A DNA stretch of 64,000 nt, from assembly GCA_016758965.1 (NCBI GenBank), contig JAEPRB010000086.1, positions 1 through 64,000 of the forward strand, given 5' to 3'. The position numbers and the translations under genes were made by a program. Of this stretch, positions 8,988 to 21,754 are shown in pieces (position 1 is the first letter of the stretch; each line of letters opens with the position of its first letter). A model generated the notes under the pieces. The model was not told where the DNA came from. It did no database searches and saw only the letters and a list, made by a program, of their open reading frames with translations. Source of the DNA: Circinella minor. Its lineage: Eukaryota; Mucoromycota; Mucoromycetes; Mucorales; Lichtheimiaceae.

Positions 8988-11900
8988 TTAATATCCTTGA
9001 ACAGCAGTAATTTTCATTGGTTTAACCATTCTTTTTGGTCTAATAGAAATACTATCTTTTGCACGCCATTCTTGTGGTAATAAAAATCGAAATGAAGGAT
9101 CTAATAATTCATTTGAAAAATGCCAATATTTACGTTGTATTTCAACTACTGTATAAAGTGATTCGATAGCACCCAAATTTGGTTTAATACTTCTTAAACA
9201 TCCTTCATATTTTAATTGAGAATCCGGAACAAGTTTGGCAGGTAATAATTGTGCAACACAAGCAGCGGCACTATTAGCAAGTGGTTCTAATTCATAACCT
9301 CCTATTTGATAGAAAGAAATAAACAATTAAAACTTTTAATTTTTTTTTGCCCTTTTGGTTACATGTGTGTGTGTCTGTGTATATATATCATTCATGCTTT
9401 TATACATTTTTTTAATTAAATCCCTAGTGGGACTATAATATAGTTCATTTCTATTTATTGTTACCTTCAAGACTAAGTATAAGTCTACCTTGACACATTT
9501 CTTCGGCTAGATCTTTAGTCAATTTGGTAAGTAATGCAAATCCTCGAGGAGTTACTTGATATCCACCAATCTATATATAAGTCATCGTAATAATAATTAT
9601 ATGAATTAGATATTAGTAAATGTGAAACAGGTACTTGATAGAAAAAAGTATTTCGTATAATGAAAAAATATTACATTGTCAGGATGACCTTCAGCCGCAT
9701 CAAAGCCTGCTGAAACAAAAATCTAAAAGTAAAAAAGATTGAAAAGTTTTTTTGATAGTTAATAAAAAAGAGGTTCTTTCTTCCCCTCCCCCCAAAAAAT
9801 TTCCATTCATTACCATGTCGGGAGCAAATTGACGTGCTATAGGTAAAATGATATGATAAAACGCCGCAAGAAACTCAGTATCACCCATAGGTCCTTTATT
9901 TTTTGAAGAGAGGTAGATTAATATATTGTTTTGTTATATAGAACATGAGTTGCCAAATACATATATATTCTTTTTTTTTTTTTTTGAGAAATTATTTACT
10001 TGGTTTTTCCTTGGAAGTATTAAAAGCAATATTGACATTAAAACCTTCACCAATATCTTCACCACATTGATCAGGTGCTCCTGTACGTGGATAAAAATGG
10101 CCATATTCCCAACGATGAAGTGATATATATAAAACATTAGGATTTTTATAAAAAATCTTTTCAGTTCCATTTCCGTGACTAATTAAAAAATAAGCAACCA
10201 ACCCCCCCAATAATAAATTCACTTGTTAAAATTGTCAATGGTAGATGGTTTTTTTTTTTTGTGTATCAAAAAAAAAAAAGTTTACTTACTGAATATCCCT
10301 ATAGTAATAATAGTACCAAAAATTAAAAGAAAAAGAAACATAGTCATTTATATATATATATATGAGTAAAAATCTGTTCTTCCTTATTATATATATAGAA
10401 GAAATACATACCAATCAATAATAAGCACTTTTTTTATCGTGTGTGGATATTTTTCAAGAGTTGAAGCTACCGCCACTGCGACATTGTTAAAAAAACAAAA
10501 TCCCATGGCACGATCATTTTCAGCATGGTGACCTAATTGTAATATTTTTATTAGCAAAATCAAATTTTATGTATATATCACCCAAAAAAAAAAAGTAACC
10601 AAGAAATTTTTGGTGGGGGGAGGGCTGAATGGGAGTAGTAATATGTGGACTAAATAGCAAAAAAATAAATAATATATATTACCAGGAGGTCTAATAAGAG
10701 CGAATCCATTACGTAATGAACCTTCTACTACTTGATCTGTCAATTCCATTAATGAACCAGCTGCTAAACGTGCAGAAATACTTGTATAAAGTGGATGAAA
10801 AGGTGTATCTACCTCTATTATAATTAAGCCCGGTAAGTATATGTTTGTATGTATCCATGCCAACAAAATTACAACCAACCAAAAAAAGTATACTATATAA
10901 ACCATGGTAACCAAATATTTTAAAAACTCTAAATATCCATTTTTTTTTTTTACCTATTGCTAATTCACCACAAATCATTTCATAGACAAGTTGTGGAGGG
11001 TTAACTAATGTAGCTGTACCATTTAACGCAGCTTGTGATGCAGCTGCACTAGAAAATCGACGTCGTTGTTTTCTTATTTGATTTCGATCCGCTTTAACCA
11101 CTTTTCCACCTTCCATACCTTGGGCTTTTCCTAAGCTAATAATATTTTTTGGTGTTGTTATCACATCATTTGGAGATGCCGTTGTTGTTGGAGGTGGTGG
11201 TGAAGAAGAAGAAGGTGAAGGAGTTTCTGAAGGAGATTGGTTTAATAATTCACGAACGGAAAGAACACTATTACCACTCGTCGTCGTCGTCGTCGTAGTT
11301 GTTGTTGTTGTGGTGGTAGTGTCGGTTGCACGAAGGTTTGACTCAGTGATAAAATGATCGGTTTCATTTTCCATTGATTCCATAGGACAATAACTTCCTA
11401 CATGTAATAATCCATGTACTCGTAATAATTCTTTTATTGTAGCTTCCCTTGAACGTAAACGACTAAAATATCGTAAAAGCCTAAATAATTTTTTTTGATG
11501 TTTAGTTGAAATTATTTCTTTTCCTCATATTTTTGCGGGGGGAGTGAGTAAAGAAGAAATAAATAGTGGGGGGGGAGGGGGAGAGGGGTTATAAAAAAAT
11601 TGATAGATTATAATTGTGAAATATATACATCACACATATTCACAAACCATCAGATAATAAGGAGAAATTTTTTCTTTCTTCTTTTACCTATCATTATATA
11701 AAGCTTTAAGAATCGCATTAATACGATCAGGACGTTCTGGATGAATATGTTCTTGAGAATGACAAGGACAATCATGCCATAACATTCGCTGATCCTGAAC
11801 AAGACCTGTATGATGCTTCACCAGTGATAGACCTTCTTGTGAATAATAGAAAGTCCGATAATCCGCCCATGAAGTCTCACTTTCTTTACCTAAAGGCCCA

Positions 11901-13280
11901 TACTTTAGTTGCCGTCGTCGTTGTTGTTGTCGACGTCGTGATGATGATGACCCTTTTAATTCTTCTTCTTCTTCACTCTCTTCTTCCTCTTCCTCATCCA
12001 TTATTTGACGTATAGATGATATTCCTATCCAATCTGCATGATCAGCTGTCCAACCTTCATAATGTACAAAGAAAACTAATTCTTCATGTTCATTTTCATT
12101 ATCTTCTTCCTGTTTAATATTTCCATTTTTTTTCTTTCCATGTAAATGAGTGTCATCATTATTATGAAGATTTCGTTTTATTGTTGTATTCGCGAATCGT
12201 TCATTTCCGTTGGTCACGATACGGGCGCAGTACCATTCTCGAGTATCATCATTCACCCATTTCAGTGCTTCAACTTGATCTCCTGCCCGATATGGCTTGG
12301 TTTGTTGTGTCATAGTAGTATGCTTAGCTTTTGTTTTGCTTCTTCCATTTGATGCTATTTCCATCAAAAAAACCGCCCAAATCATCCAACCATTTTTATA
12401 ATAAAAAGTTAAAGTTTTTTTTTAAAAAAAATAAATAAATAAAAACTTGATCAATAAATCCCCCCCTCTTCAAATCATTTATCATTATTTATATATAATA
12501 ATAATATATAAATATCAAAAGAAAAAAAAAACGAGATAAAAAGATACTAATTGAAAAAAAGATTTACCATGACGATGATTTGTACGAGTAGTATTAGAAG
12601 CATTACTGTTATTATTACGTTTCTTTTTTTGTAATACATTTGATTCTTTTGATGAAGATGATGGTGAAGAAGTAGAAGAATGTCCTCGTCGTCGTTTACG
12701 TGTGATTATAGACGATGATGACTGTTTATCGTTATTGAGAATCTTACCATTATCTTGTTGTTCTTTTTTAATAACGGTTGATATGATTGGAGTAGGTGAT
12801 GTAGTTGGAGGGGTTGTACCATTAATAGCAGCTACTACTGCAGCAGATGCAACTGTTTTAGCAGATCTTGATAATTGTTGACGACTCCCTTTTCCTGACG
12901 AAGAAGACGATGATGATGGAGAAGGTATTACAGATTGTTTATTACCATTCGTATGTTGATGAGAAGAAGAACGACGTGGTCTTAATGATCGTGATTGATC
13001 TTGAATATGTTTAGATTCATTTGTTGATGAGGATGATTGAACCTATTCAACATAACATGACACAAACCATCGGTTGTTTTTTTTGTTTTTTTTTTTGGTT
13101 TGGGTTATGAAAAATAAAAACAGAATATGTAATGAAATGATATAATTATATTTGTTAAAAAGAAAGGGGTTGGTAAGTTGATAGAGTTATTACCCTATAT
13201 TTATAGATGGGATGATGGAAAAAACAAAAGGGAAAATAGGAAAAGAAATATATAAAAGAAATATATAAAATGCTTACCAT
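8988..13280 (-). CDS. Class IIa-like histone deacetylase with N-terminal chromo-barrel/Tudor-knot-like module
   Basis: Twelve exons (13280-13278, 13042-12568, 12354-11688, 11480-10954, 10814-10683, 10532-10412, 10298-10290, 10178-10000, 9893-9814, 9722-9675, 9570-9465, 9301-8988) give 886 residues. Residues 1-160 are Ser-rich and basic (nuclear). Residues ~170-265 resemble a Tudor-knot/chromo barrel ([11 protein letters not shown] ... [18 protein letters not shown]). The deacetylase runs from ~340: [15 protein letters not shown] and MICGEL match the structural-zinc Cys/His set of class IIa HDACs; RPPGHHAEN, GFCFFNN, DWDIHHGNG (D643, H645) and AGFDA (D739) give the charge relay and catalytic zinc site. 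Y785 in LEGGYELE is the catalytic tyrosine. A Thr/Ser/Pro-rich insert (~415-545) interrupts the domain. Activity on histone tails is inferred from the family. Confidence 0.88.
10290..10298 (-). other. 9-nt microexon of the HDAC gene
   Basis: Splicing exon 10532-10412 directly to 10178-10000 would lose part of the invariant D-x-H-H-G-N motif. A 9-base segment (GGATATTCA on the minus strand), preceded by ...TATAG and followed by GTAAGT, restores the frame and produces W-D-I-H-H-G-N-G. It supplies the end of W642, D643, I644 and two bases of H645, including zinc-ligand residues. Confidence 0.85.
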
Positions 13281-13989
13281 GAACGATAATAGAAGAATCA
13301 ATATCCGATATAAAGAAAAAAGATGATTAGAAAAGTTCAATCCTTTTATAAATGAAAATAAAGAAAGAAAGAAGGAAAAAAAAGGTAAGAAGAAAAAGAG
13401 AGAGAGAGAAAGAGCAAAGGAAAGGGAGAAGAAGAGAGAAAGAAGAAGGCCAAAACTTGGAAAACTATCCAACAAAAAAAAATCCTCATTTTTTTTTTTT
13501 TACAAGTCAGCAAAATAAAAAAAAAAATATAACGATTTTGGATGTAGTGAAATCCAAGTAATTGAATTCATAGAAAAAAAAATTATATCCCTTTTGTATA
13601 AATTATTTTTTAGTTATTTTTCCCCTTGTTAGAAAAAAAAACAAGTGTCTTTATGCTTTATGCTTTATTTTTTATTATTTTAATTCATTTTAGATTTTTT
13701 TTTCTTAGATAATAGAAATAGAAATAGTATATGGTATCCATAGCAACATATATATAACACTATATACTCATAACTTATGAAAAAAATAAAAAATAAACAC
13801 ATCCCCCATTGTTTGAAAGCGGAACCCTAATTAAGTTGGTACGGATAGTTGCGTCATGGCATAGAGCTGTTATCATGCACACACGCCCATTTCGAGTAAA
13901 CCTTTTTTTTTTCCACTCTCTTCATATAAATATATATATATATATTTTGCCCGAAGTATATAAAACGCCCCAATCCTTGTTCACATTCT

Positions 13990-14032
<43 letters not shown>

Positions 14033-14078
14033 CCTTTTTCGTTTTACCAAAGAAACTGAGAAAAGAAAAAAAAAAAGA
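13281..14078. promoter_or_regulatory. Shared upstream region of divergent HDAC and ABC transporter genes
   Basis: About 0.8 kb between two divergently oriented starts. It contains long A/T tracts, a GA-rich stretch at 13365-13445 and a TATATAAAA box at 13957-13965, about 115 nt before the ABC transporter ATG. No open frame here looks coding. Confidence 0.5.
13957..13965 (+). promoter_or_regulatory. TATA box of the ABC transporter gene
   Basis: TATATAAAA followed by CGCCCC, 114 nt upstream of the ATG at 14079, with T-rich leader between. The position and match are typical of fungal core promoters. Confidence 0.5.
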
Positions 14079-17000
14079 ATGCGATTTCAATCGCTCGGCT
14101 TGTTTTTTCTACCAGCGTTTTTATATGCTACTGTACAAGCTCAACAACAACAAGATAATAATAATAATACTTCTTTAGGTTTTACGCCATTAACAACGAG
14201 TTTATCACCTCTTTCTAGTTTAGTGGGTGACGATAAGGATTGTCCAGAATGTCCACAATGTTTTAATTGTTTACTTCCAGGTTTTGAATGTCTTCATTTT
14301 GCAAACTGTAGTGAATATAATGGCAAATGTAACTGTCCTCCTGGTTTCGGTGGTGACGATTGTAAACAACCATGTATGAATAATAATATTAATGAATGAA
14401 ACATTTTCTTTTTTTTTTGGAGAAGGAGGAGGAGGATATATATTGAAATAGATATATATATATATAAGATTAGAAAACTAACACACATATGTTCTTCTTT
14501 TTTTTTTTTAGTATGTGGTGGATTGGCTGATGGACATAATAGAAATCCTAGAGAAAATGATCATTGTGATTGTCCAGAAGGTTGGGAGGGTATCAATTGT
14601 AATGGTACGTGTTTTATTATTTGTTACATAGTTTCCAAATATATATATAATATGAAAAAGAAAAAAGATATGGGGATGTAGATTACTTTTTATTAATAAT
14701 TTTTTATCTCTTTTAGTATGTACAATGGATTCTGTCTGTGATTCATTAGTTCCAACAGGTCAAAATGGTACATGTTATAGAGGTGGTTTGACAGTTTTTG
14801 AAAATCATCAAATGTGCAATGTAACAAGTTAAGTTTTTTTTTTCTAAAACATCCTTCTTGCTTTCCCACCCCCTTAATAATAGATATATGTGTGGTTTAC
14901 ATACATTCCCTCATGTGTTTCATATTTAATCCCTACTTACTTTCCTGTCATATATTAATGTATTAATCTTATTATTTCCCTCTTACCCATCGAATAATAT
15001 GAATAGATCGTAAAATCTTGGAACAATTAAAAGATCAAATACCTCAAGTTACCTTTTCTTGTGATCAACGTGAAGATTCATGCGATTTTCAATGTAAGAA
15101 TAGATTATATATATATAAATTTGGAAGAAGTAAAAAAAAAAAAGTCGTTTTAATATAATTTTTTTTTCAGTTTGGGTTGATGAAGTTGAATCCTTTTATT
15201 GTCATTTGGATGATTGTCAATTTGATCAAGGTAAAAAAAAAACTTTATATATAGATTTCAACATGTAAAATAATTATGGAAAAAAAAAAGACTAACCATT
15301 ATACATTTTGAAAAAAAAATTATATTCAGAATATGGATATGATCAAAATTATACTAATTACAGATGTAATAATATTGATTGTCGATGTATAAAGGATGAA
15401 ATGTTATGTGGTAAAGATGGTAGTATTGGTAAGTAATAACAGAATATGTTACAAAATTATATAAAAGATCATGATTTGTTACTTTTAAAACATGAAATAA
15501 ACAATTTAACAATTTCTTTCTTTCTAAAAGATCTTACCGACTTGCTCAAAGATGAAATTCAAGGTCCTGCTACATTTAAATGCTCTGGTCCCGATTGTTT
15601 ATTTTCAGGTAAAAAAAAATATCAGAAAGAAAACTTGTTAAGAGAAAGGGATGGGAGAAAGGAGTGGAGGGAAATTCATGAAATTATGCATCATATGTAA
15701 CCATGGAAGTATAATAGAACCGGCAATGGATGATCTCATATCTGCTATTTTTGGTGATGATTCAATTTTCCTTTCTTGTAATTCCGGAGAATGTTTACAT
15801 TATACCATGGTTCCCGGTTTCAAGGTTATTTTTTTTTAACTTTTTTTTTTATCACTATGAAAACAAAAAAGTACATAATAATAATAATAATAATAATTCT
15901 TTCCCAATTTTGTTTCTATAGAGACCAGAACGACCTATTAATTGGATAATGATTGCTAGTGGTATGGCTGGGGTTGCCATATTTTTAATCATTGTTGCTT
16001 CCCTTGTGACATACCTTGCCAAGAAACCCAGCAAATATAATATTCAATTAGCTGATGATGAAGCAGGCAAATTAATGGCAGAGCATACTCCTACCAGTTT
16101 AATTTTTGATAGTATCTCGTACAAAGTTGCTAAATTACCTATTTTAAAAGGAATTACTGGTATGGTACGTCCTGGAGAAGTCCTTGCCATTATGGGACCA
16201 TCAGGATCAGGCAAAACCACTTTACTCGATATTTTAGCCAATCGAACCAAAACGGGTCAAGTGTCGGGTGATGTTTATGTGAATGGTCATTCACTTTCTG
16301 GAAATGAATATAAACGTTTAATTGGTTATGTGGATCAAGAAGATACTATGATCCCTACATTAACTGTATATGAAACCATTCTTTATTCTGCTCTTTTACG
16401 ATTACCTCGGTCTATGAGTACGGCTGCTAAAAAATTCCGGGTGATGGAAGTGATGCAAGAATTGGGTATTGACAGCATCAAAGAATCAAAAATTGGTCAA
16501 GCCGACGATCGATCCATTAGTGGAGGTGAACGACGACGCGTAGCTATTGCTTGTGAATTGGTGACATCTCCATCGATTTTGTTTTTGGATGAACCTACCA
16601 GTGGACTCGATGCTTATAATGCTTATAATGTTGTGGAATCTTTGGTGACATTGGCAAGAGATTATAATCGTACTATTGTTTTTACAATTCATCAGCCTCG
16701 TTCGAATATTGTTACTTTGTTTGATCAATTGATTGTACTTGCAAAAGGAAATACTGTTTATTCAGGTCCACAACTTCGTGTTCAATCTTACTTTAAGAGT
16801 GCTGGATATCCTTGTCCACCTGGATTTAATATTGCGGATTATTTGATTGATCTTACTATGCAACCGGCAGAACCTCAACATCCACCAGGATCATCTGAAA
16901 TAGATGAATTAGATGATATAAATCAACCACCATCACCTTTATTACGACAAAATCAACCATCACACTCTTTATTGGGTCCTAGCAATGGAGTGGGAGGAGG

Positions 17001-18626
17001 ATATAATGATGATTTGGAGAATACAAGTGAGCAATGGGCTTCTGAATTAGGTGCTCGACAAGAACGACTACGAAGAGAACGAATTCAAAAGAAACGTGAA
17101 CAACTGTCTGCTCCTGATATTGTTATTGATAGTGATGGATCTGGTTCTTCTTCTTCTACAAACTCAGATACTATAAATCCTCATTTGAGACGTTTAGTTG
17201 AAGCTTATGATAAGAGTGTTGTCGCTGTTTCGGTTCGTGATGATGTAGAACGTATACTTGCTGCTGCGTAAGTTATTTGTTCATTATTATTACTCTTATT
17301 ATGGACTTTGTATTTTAATCTTGGTTTGTATATATTAGTCAAGGTACTCCGGAAGCAATAGAAGAAGGTTCAGCACCTCCTATCAAACCTGTCAATACAC
17401 ATGAACGACCTGGATGGATCTCTCAATTCCGAATATTAGCAGACAGAACATTTAAGAATTTATATCGTAATCCAATGCTTATGTTTGCCCATTATACCAT
17501 TGCCGTCGTTTTAGCATGTAAGAAAAGAAAAAAAACGAAAAGGTCTGGGAAAGAAAGGGGTATTGTTAAGCAACACAAACAAACAAACTAAAATTTTGTA
17601 TGTTTAAAATTATATAGTAATTTGTGGCGGATTATTTTACCAAGTATCAAATACAATTGCTGGTTTTCAAAATCGTATGGGTTTATTTTTCTTTTATGAA
17701 GCATTATTAGGTTTCATGTGTCTTACATCACTTCAAGTCTTTTCTAATGAACGAATATTATTCGTTCGTGAACGTGCTAATGGATATTATTCACCTGGAA
17801 TTTACTTTTTATCAAAGGTAAAAAAGAAAAAAAAATTAAAAAAAACTTTTTGTTGTTGTTGTTGCTTATATCAACTCACGACATATATATTGTATTAGGT
17901 ATTATTTGATATTATTCCCTTACGTGTGGTACCACCATTAATGATGGGCTTAATATCTTATTATATGGTTGGTCTTGTTGAAGGCGTACCTGAATTCTTA
18001 AAGTTTTTACTCGTTCTTGTCTTATTCAATTTGACTGCTGCTGCTCTTTGTTTAGCTATTGGTATTGTATTTAAAAACTTATCAATGGCTAATTTAATTT
18101 CTTGCATGGTGATGTTATTCTCTATGCTTTTTGCTGGTCTTTTGTTAAACAAAGGTAATATATATATGTTGAAAAGAGGAAATTGATACGAACCAAAACA
18201 AAAATACTGACACAACATTTTATTTTTTTGTGGACCCTATTTGGTATTATATATAGATTCTATATCACCTTATTTTGGTTGGCTTAAACATTTATCATTC
18301 TTTAATTATGCACTTGAAGCATTACTTATTAATGAAATGTTATATTTACAATTGGTAGAAGAACGATTTGGTTTAAATATTGATGTAAGTTGATTATTTT
18401 TATTATTATTACTAAATTGAAAAAAAAAGAGAGGAAAACTTGTGTTATTAACAAAAAAAAATCGACTATTAAAAAAAAACAGGTACCAGGAGCTACTATT
18501 TTATCTACCTTTGGTTTCAATGCAAAGAATTATTGGCCTGATGTAATCAAAATGGGAGTCATGTTTTTAAGTTTTATTCTATTTGCTCTTCTTTGGTTAA
18601 TTTTCTTTGTAAAAGAAAAGAGATAG
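14079..18626 (+). CDS. ADP1: ABCG-type ABC transporter, Adp1-like, with EGF-like extracellular N-terminus
   Basis: Fourteen exons (14079-14373, 14512-14604, 14717-14827, 15007-15093, 15171-15230, 15330-15428, 15531-15608, 15718-15824, 15922-17267, 17339-17517, 17618-17817, 17899-18154, 18257-18384, 18483-18626) encode 1,060 residues, close to yeast Adp1. A signal peptide (1-22) is followed by Cys-rich EGF-like segments ([24 protein letters not shown]), a membrane span (~318-343), then the nucleotide-binding domain: Walker [10 protein letters not shown] (~402-410), signature ISGGERRR (~509), Walker B LFLDEP (~530), H-loop TIHQPRS. An acidic/basic linker and the C-terminal six-helix ABCG membrane domain follow. 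The substrate of Adp1-type transporters is not established. Nearly all early introns fall in phase 1, one per EGF/Cys-rich module. Confidence 0.92.
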
Positions 18627-20999
18627 ATAAATGCATCATTGAATTGTTTATTATTATTATTGTTATTATTTCTATTCTATTTGTTGTTGTAGTACGTGTC
18701 TTTTTTTTTTTGGTTGATAAAGTGGGATTTCACAATATACTATGATTTTGTATATATGTATATTTTAAAATATATACTAATATTCTCTTTCCTTCTCTCT
18801 CCCTTTGTGTGTGTGTGTGATTACGTATGTGTAATAAAAAAAATCATGTACACCAATTTTATTGTTTGATATTAAGGATAATAATAGAATATGTATGTAC
18901 TTAGTAAGGTTATTTTTTTCTTTACCAATGCTTTGGAAAATCTAATTTGAGGGCAAAAGGGTCCAATTGTATCTATTTAGAGTAAAAATCCTTACGATTT
19001 CATACGTAAAATGATGGTTTTTTTTCTTACCATAAATATGTTTGTAAATAAAGTTGTACTTTATTGATCACATGAAACACTGTTTTTATTTATTATTATT
19101 TATTTTGGATCGTGTGAAAAAAAGGTTTTTTTTTTTTTTGGCTGTCGTGGTCGTTGTAATCGTTCGGGTATTATTATTAACATTTAAATTCGTGTAACTT
19201 AATTATACTTATGTAAGAGGTGTAAAAAAAAAGGTTATATATGAATTGTTTAAATATTACAAGTGGGCTGGTTGAAACTACTACAATATGTATATATACC
19301 AATCTCATTTTGTTCTATCTTTAGAAAACAATTTCATTATAGATAGATAAAAGTGAAAAAAAAAAGTTTAAAAAAAAGAAACCCATCATGTAAAAAGTCG
19401 TTCGATAAAGACAGAAAAGACAAAAAAATTGTATTCTTTGTTGTTTGTTACTTTTGTATACATACATCTTTGCAGCACATTTTAAATAAACAAAATAATT
19501 TTATAATAGGTAATAAGATTGGATCAGCATACAAATAATAAATAAATATGTTTGATGAGTTTTGTTTGATGCATTTATTTGAAATTCTTTATTATTTACC
19601 GAATGAATTAGTACGTAATAAGTATGCAAAACAAACAAACAAACAAATAATGCATAAATGATGCTTTCCAGAACCTAAAATAGATTATTTCATTATTAGA
19701 GAACGCTTATTAATTCGTTGTATATAATATTTATATATATTGCTATGGAAACATTATTACAAAAGAAAATGAGAGTTCTTTTTTATCTTCTCTTTTTTTT
19801 GAAAGAAATCCATTTTTGGGACCCTGTTTTCAAAACATGATAAAAATAAACAAAACAAAGAATAATAATAATAATAAAAGATGTACCAATTGCGAACGAT
19901 TGTTAGTTTTGTGGAACAACAAAAACTACATGTATTATTTGTCATTGTTGATTTCGTTATAATATATAATAATAAAATGATTTTTTTAGTAATTAAAAAG
20001 ATATCAAAAGCATAGGTAGTAGATTCTTTCTTGTTCGTTGTACAATTCTTGGTACAAAAAATTATTATTTGGAATGGGTTTCACAATCAAAGAAAAAAAA
20101 AGTTGAAAAAGACATGCTGGATCTCTTGTTTTAGGAACTTCACTCTAACTTAATGTGTACAAAATTTTAAATAATTCGTTAATCAAAACAATTCACTGTT
20201 ATGTACAACAGCAAGAACTTATATAAACATATTTGTCTCAACAAATATAGCTCGAATATATATATATATACAGTGATTGTTATTGTTATTATTTGTTACA
20301 ATTAAATAATGGGGTGATTGTACATTTTACAGAGAGACTTAAAAAGAAAGTTATTTTTGTTTGCAGCGATAAAATGTATTGGATGTGTGTGAGAGAAAGA
20401 GAAAGAATATCGGGCGGAGAGGGGGCTGGTGAAAAAAACAAACTATTTTCATTTTTCTTCCGTTCTCGTTTATGGCATGACATATATATATACATAATTC
20501 TATTAAAAAAACAGACAGTGCTTTTTATTCGAAACAATAATATAGCATTTTTAATAGAGTGTAAAAATATAACAATTGATAATATATATTATGCGGGAAA
20601 ATCAAGAATTTTTGCGCCATTTTTTTTTTTTTACACAAGGTTAAAAAAAAAAGAATCCAAAAATAAAAGATTAAGGTCCAAGTTTACTTGTTTTGGGTTA
20701 AAAGGGGCAAAAATAGTAAGGATTACAGCTTAACCAAGGGCAAATAAAATCTTCCTTTTTGGGAGAAATATTGAGAGTCGAAAGGGAAGCAACTTTTTTT
20801 TTTACTGCTTTGCTTTTTAAACCAAACTCTCTTTCTTTTTTTTTAAACCTTTTTTCTTTTTTTTCCCTTTCTTTTTTTTTTCTCTCTCTCACTCAAATTA
20901 ATATTAACATCAATTTGTTCAATTGGCAACAAAATTAGAATTAAATCATCATAATCCCTAATAATAATCATAATCATAATAATCATAATAATATAAAAG
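18627..20999. other. 2.4-kb gene-poor intergenic region
   Basis: AT-rich DNA with homopolymers and TA microsatellites. An apparent 146-codon frame at 20293-20733 is rich in homopolymer-coded residues and judged spurious. The last ~200 nt before 21000 are T/C tracts then ATAAT repeats, likely the chitin deacetylase leader. No RNA gene seen. Confidence 0.5.
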
Positions 21000-21718
21000 A
21001 TGAAAATTAGTACAGCTATCCTTAGTACTTTGGCAGTCCTTGCAATTACCCCATCGTCCATGGTACTTGGTCAAGATGGTACACCCAATATTCCATCCAC
21101 CAGTACACCTACATCGTACGCGTGTGATCCCAATACCTGTAAACTTCCAACGTGTCAATGTGCATCTCAATCTCCTCCTGGTGGATTGAAGCCTGAAGAA
21201 GTACCTCAGGTATAAACATTATAAAGAAAACATTAACCTCAATATTGAACCTTCTTAGTAATAAGAATTAACAAAACATAATTTTTTGAAATATATATAT
21301 AGTTTGTTACCATTACATTTGATGATTCTATTCAAGCAAAACTTGTAGAAACCGCTCATGCTCTTTTGAATGTTCAGTAAGTGAAAGAGTTCTTATATTT
21401 TATTTAATTTTTATTTTTATTTTTATTTTTACTAATGTGATGCAATGTGAATTAATCGACTCATTATCTGTACTCCTTTTTTCTCTCACAACTTTGTCCT
21501 CCTTAACTTTTTTCTTATTATCATGACAGCAACCCCAATGGTTGTTCTGCAAAGGCAAGTGCTACCAAGGGAAACATCAATTAATGTTGATTTTTTCTTG
21601 TGCCACCTTTTTTGTGTTACATGAGATAATAGCATTATTTAAATGAGTTCTTCTCGTTTTGTAATTTGTTGTTGTTTAATGGTCTCAATTAACAATATAA
21701 ACTCTTTTTTTTTTACCT

Positions 21719-21754
<36 letters not shown>

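Noticed and set aside
14294..14488. Minus-strand frame overlapping ABC transporter exon 1
   Set aside because: Antisense of the EGF-like coding region running into a TA-rich intron.
20293..20733. 146-codon plus-strand frame before the chitin deacetylase gene
   Set aside because: Its composition is dominated by homopolymer-coded residues (Lys, Phe, Ile runs), with no domain, no splice partners and no leader.
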